Assembly: GCF_000372725.1 (NCBI RefSeq)
Contig: NW_005200981.1
Coordinates: 76,202-140,201, forward strand
DNA length: 64,000 bases
Direction: 5' to 3'
Source: Emiliania huxleyi CCMP1516
Taxonomy: Eukaryota; Haptophyta; Isochrysidales; Noelaerhabdaceae
Below the pieces are notes generated by a model. The model was not told where the DNA came from. It saw only the letters and a list, made by a program, of their open reading frames with translations, and did no database searches. Below are positions 58,601 to 64,000 of the stretch, piece after piece. A program made the position numbers and the translations under genes. Within the stretch, counting starts at the first letter, position 1, and each line of letters starts with the position of its first letter.

Positions 58601-60735
58601 GTGGCACGAGTCCCCGACTTCCTTTCCCGCAGTCACAACGCCGATCGCGCCGGCATCGCTCAACGGCTTCTGCGAGATTGGCGGCGACGACACCAGCAGC
58701 TCGTTTGCTGCCATCGCCTCTTCGGACAGCGTGCCCGCCGACCACCCGGTGCTTGCTCGCTCGCGCTTGCTAGTACTCGCACCGCGCCAGCTCGTGACCC
58801 ACAGCCCGCGCGCTGTTCAGGGCGGACGCGACGAGGGGCGCTTGCTGGAAGGACTGCTGGAAGACGTCAAAGAGGCGGTGGGCGAGCCGTTGCACCTGAT
58901 TGGCGAGCCGCCGGCGTCCATCATCAAGGACGTTTACGAGAAGCAGCCGGTGAGCGCCCCTCTGGCTGTGTGCGAGCCTGTGTCGCCCTCTGACGGATTG
59001 CCTGTGTGTTTGCGTGTAGGGCGAGGCCGAATTGGAGACCGTCCTAGCCTCGCGCAACAGCACGGAGCGCAAGGGCGAGCCCGAGATCGACTTTGTCGGT
59101 CCCGTCTACAGCAACAGGACGGGGATCATCACTCGGGGGCGCGACACCGTCCTGCCCGTGAACGACACGTCGCCCAAGTTGCGGCCCGCCGACGCTGGGA
59201 AGCCCGGAAACAAGGCACGGAAGCTTGTTGAGGCTGGCCTCGCTGGGGCCTCCGTGCTGCTCGTCTCGCGCAAGAAGGCGTTCGACGCCGCCGTCCGCAT
59301 GGGCGCCGCAGCGCTAGTCGTCGGCAAAGTGGCTGCCACTCCTACGGATCTTCATCGACGTCGTGTGGATTCCCGTGCTGCTGGCTGCTGGCTGCACTAT
59401 CAAGGAGAAAAGAATTACTGGACAGCGTACAACGGCCCAGACACGACGGCTAATTGGCAAGCCGGTGTGGTGTGCAAGCTTCCCCCGTCGCCGCCGCCTC
59501 CTTCAGTCTGCTCGTCGTCCAACTGCGGCGCGTGCTGGGACGTATCGAATACGCCGCCGGAGATGCCATGCATCTTCTCGTCCACCTACAGCGCGTGCAC
59601 CACACCCGACGAGGGCCACTACTGCTCGTGCTCGTCGGCGTCGTATATCGGAAGGGTTGACGCGAACAAGGACTGCTCGGGGTACGTCGGCTATACATCC
59701 CTGCCGCCTCCACTGCCCTCACCACCGCCTCCACTGCCCTCACCACCGCCCCCGGTACTGACGACCCCCATGTCGCCCTGTGCCTCGCCTTACCACCCTG
59801 GCCACACGGGGTGGCGATGCCCCGAGGAGGGGGTGACGACATGCTACGGCGATCCAAACAATGTCAACACGTGCACAAGGGTCCGCAACTTCCTTCTGTA
59901 CAACAGCTATATCTCGGAGCCAGAGTGCTGCTGCCCCGGCACGTGCACGGTTGTCTCCTCGCCACCACCGCCGCCGGCCCCGCCGCCGCCCACTCCGCCG
60001 CCGCCCACTCCGCCGCCGCCCACTCCGCCGCCGCCGTCGCTGTCGCCCTCGCCGCCGCCGCCGGCCCCGCCGCCGCCGGCCCCGCCGCCGCCCACTCCGC
60101 CATCGCCGCCAGAGTATGACTACCAGCGTCTTTCGGGATATTATATCGCCAGCAACGCGCATTCGTGCTCTCACAATGGCTACTTGAACGTTTGCATGTC
60201 TTGCGCCACCTACCCCGCGCAGACTGCCACCACGTGCACTGGCGCGGGCTACTATACTGGGTATTCGTTTTGGATGTCCGCCACCACCGACGTGTCGGTG
60301 TTCGGCGCCAAGTGCAGTGCTGAGCCGCACTGCGTCGCCTTCACTACGGATGAGTGGAACCGTGTCTTCATGATGAGTGCTACCACAGCTTCCAGTGGCA
60401 GTATGTCCGCTGCGACAACGATCACCTCGTTTGCGGGAGAGAGCTACCCCTCCTCGGGCTACGTCACCTATGTCAAGGTCGAACCCGGCACGACTGCGTC
60501 CATCTATCAGCTGCCGCCCTTGCCGCCGGCGCCGCCGCCATCGCCGCCGCCATCGCCGCCGCCGCCATCGCCGCCGCCGCCATCGCCGCCGCCGCCGTCG
60601 CCACCGCCGCCGCCCACTCCGCCGCCGCCCACTCCGCCGCCGCCGTCGCTGTCGCCCTCGCCGCCGCCGCTCGGCCCCGCCGCCGCCGGCCCCGCCGCCG
60701 CCGGCCCCGCCGCCGCCGGTCCTTGTCGCTGCTAA
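55647..60735 (+). CDS. large membrane/surface protein, seven exons, all introns phase 0
   Basis: Exons 55647-56267, 56438-56659, 56750-57922, 57983-58063, 58117-58329, 58407-58949 and 59020-60735 splice in frame to about 1522 aa. Introns 2 and 3 are GC-AG, the rest GT-AG. N-terminal part acidic (DLIEVEDDESKSWKTKEPG). Several exons open with the same theme: GIDEWTTPSPLRKIERKGK, GDADWTVSAKEF, GIPDWTTPSNPRRKKGRKG. Exon 3 has a coiled-coil-like Glu/Lys region, a basic run, six 21-bp units coding AGTCGAG (57287-57405) and a membrane helix (AIVLILLAIACGAIGTVMW). Exon 6 adds another (LLRLFGILALLCLGTAFAL). Exon 7 has Cys-rich modules (SNCGACWDVSNTPPEMPC; CCCPGTC; CATYPAQTATTCTGAGYYTG) between SPPPP rods. 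The ATG at 55647 may be preceded by another exon (AG at about 55622). Function unknown. Confidence 0.7.
57287..57412 (+). repeat. 21-bp tandem repeat coding AGTCGAG
   Basis: Six units of GCTGGCACGTGCGGCGCCGG plus C inside exon 3. They give a regularly spaced Cys every seven residues. Confidence 0.9.
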
Positions 60736-60817
60736 CTCCGTCGCCGTCCATAGATCGAGATAATCGGAAACCTTCATCTCCTGCATGTTCTCCTGCCAGT
60801 CTTCGCAGGAATATCTC
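60736..60817. other. short interval between surface-protein genes
   Basis: Eighty-odd bases from the TAA-ended upstream frame to the next ATG. The very short spacing raises the possibility that the two frames are exons of one longer gene. Confidence 0.4.
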
Positions 60818-63800
60818 ATGAAAGCCCTCAACGTTGGAATTGCTCCGGTCATGGTGCTCGTGTTGGGCGCCACGGCCGCCATCGTGGTCCTGATGACGGC
60901 CACGCACCCTTTCCGAGCGTGTGGTGTGTGCCAGCTGCGTCGTCTGCGTGCCGCGCCTCGCGACCTTGCCTCCTTGCTCTCCACTCGATGGAGTTGTCAT
61001 GTGCACCGGCTGCGCGCAACACTTTCTGCGATGCATTCCCGGTACGGCTTGTGTGCTGCTGCCGGCAAGAGGCCTGGAGGTACGTATTTCCTGCCATTAC
61101 TCGCACTGGTCGCCCTGAGCTCAGCTGAGGTGGTTGAGCTCTATCCGGTTGCATCTGTGACCGTCGTAAGCGGTAGCTGCGCGGGGGGCGGGGGGACTTG
61201 GGCTAAGGCCTACCACGTGGGAAATAGCCCGTGGTGGTCCCGCTTCTTCTACCTTGAATTCTCACGACCTGCACTGCTCCCAAGCTCCAACATTGAGAGC
61301 GCTTCCCTCAGCATGTATAAGACATGGGATGGCAACTCGCATGGCTGGGGCGGCAATGATCAATACTTGTTCGCCGGGGTGCCTGCAGATGCGATTGACC
61401 AGGAACTGAGCAACTCGTGCAATAGCGGCTCGAAGCCGGTGGCACTGTTGACGCCTCAAGTGTCTGCCACAAAGTTTATTCCCTCAAGCACGCAAACATG
61501 GCACGTTATCGACCTCTCTGATTTTATTCGCTACCTCTACGCTCATGCACAACTCAATGGTTTAAACATCGCGTTTGCAGTCGCGGGGGCTAACTATGGC
61601 TCGCTCTCTGCATTCGGTGATCAGGGTCTTCTGGGCTGGGCGAAGCTTGAGCTTTCGCTTGCTCTCCCACCCTCGCCACCACCGCCATCGCCATCGCCAC
61701 CACCGCCTTCACCCCCGCCACCCCCTCCGTCACCGCCAGCGTGCGTTTGGTCGGATTGCAGCGTCGAGTACCTCAACCTCGCCGAGACCAACTCCAACCT
61801 GAAGGGCTTCCATGGCGGCTTCGTCACTGACACACACGCCTACTACGTGCCGTACTACAACGGCGCGTACAACGGCTACGCGGCGCGCGTCTCGCTCTCC
61901 GACTTCTCCTCCTCGGGCGTCGAGTACTTCAACCTCGCCGAGACCAACTCCAACCTGAAGGGCTTCGTTGGCGGCTTCGTCACCGACGCACACGCCTACT
62001 ACGTGCCGTACCACAACGGCGCGAAGAGCGGCTACGCGGCGCGCGTCTCGCTCTCCGACTTCTCCTCCTCGGGCGTCGAGTACCTCAACTTCGCCGACAC
62101 GAACTCGAATCTCAAGGGATTCATTGGCGGCTTCGTCACCGACGCACACGCCTACTACGTGCCGTACTACAACGACGCGTTCCACGGCTACGCGGTGCGC
62201 GTCTCGCTCTCCGACTTCTCCTCCTCGGGCGTCGAGTACCTCAACCTCGCCGACACGAACTCCAACCTGAAGGGATTCCTTGGCGGCTTCGTCACCGACG
62301 CACACGCCTACTACGTGCCGTTCAACAACGACGGCGCGTACAACGGCTACGCGGCTCGCGTCTCGCTCTCCGACTTCTCCTCCTCGGGCGTCGAGTACTT
62401 CAACCTCGCCGACACGAACTCCAACCTGAAGGGATTCTTTGGCGGCTTCGCCACTGACACACACGCCTACTACGTGCCGTACTACAACGGCGCGCGCAGC
62501 GGCTACGCGGTGCGCGTCTCGCTCTCCGACTTCTCCTCCTCGGGCGTCGAGTACCTCAACTTCGCCGACACGAACTCGAATCTCAAGGGATTCATTGGCG
62601 GCTTCGTCACCGACGCACACGCCTACTACGTGCCGTACTACAACGGCGCCGCGTCCAGCGGCTACGCGGCGCGCGTCTCGCTCTCCGACTTCTCCTCCTC
62701 GGGCGTCGAGTACCTAAACCTCGCCGAGACCAACTCCAACCTGAAGGGCTTCCATGGCGGCTTCGTCACCGACGCACACGCCTACTACGTGCCGCACAAC
62801 AACGGCGCGCTCAGCGGCTACGCAGCGCGCGTCTCGCTCTCGCCGCCCTCGCCACCGCCGTCACCACCATCGCCCTCACCGCCGCCACCGTCACCCCCGC
62901 CCTCGCCGCCTCCCAACTCGCCGCAGCCACCCTCGCCGCCTCCGTCGCCGCCGCCTCCATCACCTCCACCCTCTCCACCGCCACCGTCGCCGCCGTCGTC
63001 GAGTTGGCTCTACTCGACCGACGGCAGCATCGTGGCGATTCCCGCCTTTAACGACCCGTATGGCCAGTGCTGCTCTACCTGGGGGCTGGAAGCAAGACCT
63101 CACCCGGCAGTTCAGTGGCCACTTGTATCAAGTTCTTGCGACGTTGACCAACCAAATACATGTTGCTCTGGCGGTTGGACAGACACGCAGCAAGGTTGGC
63201 TCGACTTCTCAACCTGCTGTCTTTTTCGCGGCTTTTGCGGCGACCTCGGCTACTACACAATCTCAAGAGCTACGCCGCCGCCCACGCCGCCGCCTCCCTC
63301 GGCCTTGCCTGTTTCTCCGCCCTCGCCGCCTCCCCCGTCGCCTCCGCCGGCGTCGCCACCACCTCCGTCGCCGCCACCGCCCTCGCCGCCGCCCTCTCCG
63401 CCCCCTCCGTCGCCGCCGCCGCCCTCGCCGCCGCCGCCGAGCCCTCGGCCCTCGCCCCCGCCTCCCTCTCCACCGCCACCGTCGCCGCCGCCGCCCTCGC
63501 CGCCGCCGCCGTCTCCGCCGCCGCCGTCTCCGCCCCCTCCGTCGCCGCCGCCGCCCTCGCCGCCGCCGCCAAGCCCTCCGCCCTCGCCCCCGCCTCCCTC
63601 TCCACCGCCACCGTCGCCGCCGCCGCCGTCTCCGCCGCCGCCGTCTCCGCCGCCGCCGTCTCCGCCCCCTCCGTCGCCGCCGCCGCCCTCGCCGCCGCCG
63701 CCAAGCCCTCCGCCCTCGCCCCCGCCTCCCTCTCCACCGCCACCGTCGCCGCCGCCGCCCTCGCCGCCGCCGCCGTCTCCGCCGCCGCCCTCTCCGCCCC

Positions 63801-64000
63801 CTCCGTCGCCGCCGCCGCCCTCGCCGCCGCCGCCAAGCCCTCCGCCCTCGCCCCCGCCTCCCTCTCCACCGCCACCGTCGCCGCCGCCGCCCTCGCCGCC
63901 GCCGCCGTCTCCGCCGCCGCCGTCTCCGCCCCCTCCGTCGCCGCCGCCGCCCTCGCCGCCGCCGCCAAGCCCTCCGCCCTCGCCCCCGCCTCCCTCTCCA
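60818..64000 (+). CDS. secreted/surface protein with seven 52-residue repeats and SPPPP rods (runs off the window)
   Basis: A single frame from ATG 60818 is open to the window end, about 1060 codons without a stop. It starts MKALNVGIAPVMVLVLGATA, a signal peptide or anchor; a second hydrophobic stretch (YFLPLLALVALSSAEVVELY) lies near residue 95. Next is a jelly-roll-like region (RFFYLEFSRPALLPSSNIES, WHVIDLSDFIRYLYAH). Seven tandem repeats of about 52 residues follow (61740-62840): EYLNLAETNSNLKGF, GGFVTDAHAYYVPYYNG, GYAARVSLSDFSSSGV. Repeats of this F-x-GG-F/YVPYYNG type recur in marine protist surface proteins and look like propeller or solenoid units. A proline rod, a Cys-rich module (DPYGQCCSTWGLE, NTCCSGGW, STCCLFRGFCGDLGYY, about 63000-63270) and a long SPPPP tract complete the visible part. 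The C-terminus lies outside. Confidence 0.75.
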   Translation, partial: MKALNVGIAPVMVLVLGATAAIVVLMTATHPFRACGVCQLRRLRAAPRDLASLLSTRWSCHVHRLRATLSAMHSRYGLCAAAGKRPGGTYFLPLLALVALSSAEVVELYPVASVTVVSGSCAGGGGTWAKAYHVGNSPWWSRFFYLEFSRPALLPSSNIESASLSMYKTWDGNSHGWGGNDQYLFAGVPADAIDQELSNSCNSGSKPVALLTPQVSATKFIPSSTQTWHVIDLSDFIRYLYAHAQLNGLNIAFAVAGANYGSLSAFGDQGLLGWAKLELSLALPPSPPPPSPSPPPPSPPPPPPSPPACVWSDCSVEYLNLAETNSNLKGFHGGFVTDTHAYYVPYYNGAYNGYAARVSLSDFSSSGVEYFNLAETNSNLKGFVGGFVTDAHAYYVPYHNGAKSGYAARVSLSDFSSSGVEYLNFADTNSNLKGFIGGFVTDAHAYYVPYYNDAFHGYAVRVSLSDFSSSGVEYLNLADTNSNLKGFLGGFVTDAHAYYVPFNNDGAYNGYAARVSLSDFSSSGVEYFNLADTNSNLKGFFGGFATDTHAYYVPYYNGARSGYAVRVSLSDFSSSGVEYLNFADTNSNLKGFIGGFVTDAHAYYVPYYNGAASSGYAARVSLSDFSSSGVEYLNLAETNSNLKGFHGGFVTDAHAYYVPHNNGALSGYAARVSLSPPSPPPSPPSPSPPPPSPPPSPPPNSPQPPSPPPSPPPPSPPPSPPPPSPPSSSWLYSTDGSIVAIPAFNDPYGQCCSTWGLEARPHPAVQWPLVSSSCDVDQPNTCCSGGWTDTQQGWLDFSTCCLFRGFCGDLGYYTISRATPPPTPPPPSALPVSPPSPPPPSPPPASPPPPSPPPPSPPPSPPPPSPPPPSPPPPSPRPSPPPPSPPPPSPPPPSPPPPSPPPPSPPPPSPPPPSPPPPSPPPSPPPPSPPPPSPPPPSPPPPSPPPPSPPPPSPPPPSPPPPSPPPSPPPPSPPPPSPPPPSPPPPSPPPPSPPPPSPPPPSPPPPSPPPSPPPPSPPPPSPPPPSPPPPSPPPPSPPPPSPPPPSPPPPSPPPSPPPPSP
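61740..62840 (+). repeat. seven tandem 150-160-bp coding repeats
   Basis: Units start with GTCGAGTACCTCAACCTCGC or the TTCAAC variant. Unit length varies by three-base steps (extra codons in units four and six), always keeping frame. Variation is concentrated at one residue after NLKGF (His, Val, Ile, Leu, Phe, Ile, His) and in the loop after YNG/NNG. Confidence 0.9.
63275..64000 (+). repeat. SPPPP codon repeat with longer-period duplication
   Basis: Proline-rod sequence with a higher-order unit of about 180-200 bp. CCAAGCCCTCCGCCCTCGCC or its CGAGCCC variant recurs at about 63437, 63570, 63700, 63833 and 63965. It runs through the right edge. Confidence 0.85.

Overview
The window is GC-rich eukaryotic nuclear DNA. 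Genes are split by short introns, many of which fit GC-AG splice sites. Proline-rich repeat proteins, minisatellites and fold-back elements are abundant. The best fit is a haptophyte alga of the Emiliania huxleyi type. The reasons are the AP2-like repeats with a GYKGV...FD(T/S)AVEAAVAYA pattern, SPPPP-rich surface proteins, GC-AG introns and the overall composition. This is recognition from memory, not a database result. There is one assembly gap, a run of N at 51146-51302.

Layout, left to right. 0-2.5 kb: a minus-strand RRM protein with a Gln/Gly-rich tail. 2.7-5.1 kb: minisatellites and inverted repeats around an AT-richer unknown ORF. 5.5-11.3 kb: a single-pass membrane protein with an EF-hand-like loop, an unknown minus-strand gene, a Cys/His-rich protein, and a membrane protein with three near-identical 143-residue repeats. 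11.7-14.3 kb: two tandem arrays, the second split by a 1.19-kb fold-back element. 14.4-17.1 kb: an HCF101/Mrp-like gene that lacks its middle, converging on an intact AP-2 sigma adaptin gene. 17.9-20.9 kb: an M11-type (HExxHxxGxxH) metalloprotease with a proline-rich stalk and a C-terminal membrane anchor.

21.6-30.5 kb on the minus strand reads as one very large gene or two adjacent ones. It joins a MORC-type GHKL ATPase, Tudor-like segments, a PHD finger and several AP2-like repeats. Its introns carry short related sequences that look like introner elements. 30.6-37.5 kb is mostly repeats, including a 2-kb palindrome-like inverted repeat, with decayed coding fragments. 37.8-42.1 kb holds an unknown minus-strand gene and a clean importin-alpha gene. 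The sequence just upstream of the importin-alpha start is shared with the sequence just upstream of the HCF101-like start.

42.5-51 kb is repeat-dominated, with direct repeats, hairpins and a perfect 56-bp palindrome. It also holds an unknown gene carrying one in-frame TAG. 51-64 kb is a run of plus-strand surface-protein-like genes: an exchanger-like exon followed by a 45/41-bp satellite, a frame-scrambled Cys-rich WCYVDP repeat gene, a seven-exon membrane protein with all introns in phase 0, and a large secreted or surface protein with seven 52-residue repeats and long SPPPP tracts that runs off the right edge.

There is no operon-like logic. Housekeeping genes (trafficking, nuclear import, Fe-S cofactor) alternate with lineage-specific surface and chromatin genes and mobile DNA. 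I found no convincing tRNA, rRNA or CRISPR array. Splice sites were placed by eye and are least certain in low-complexity stretches.
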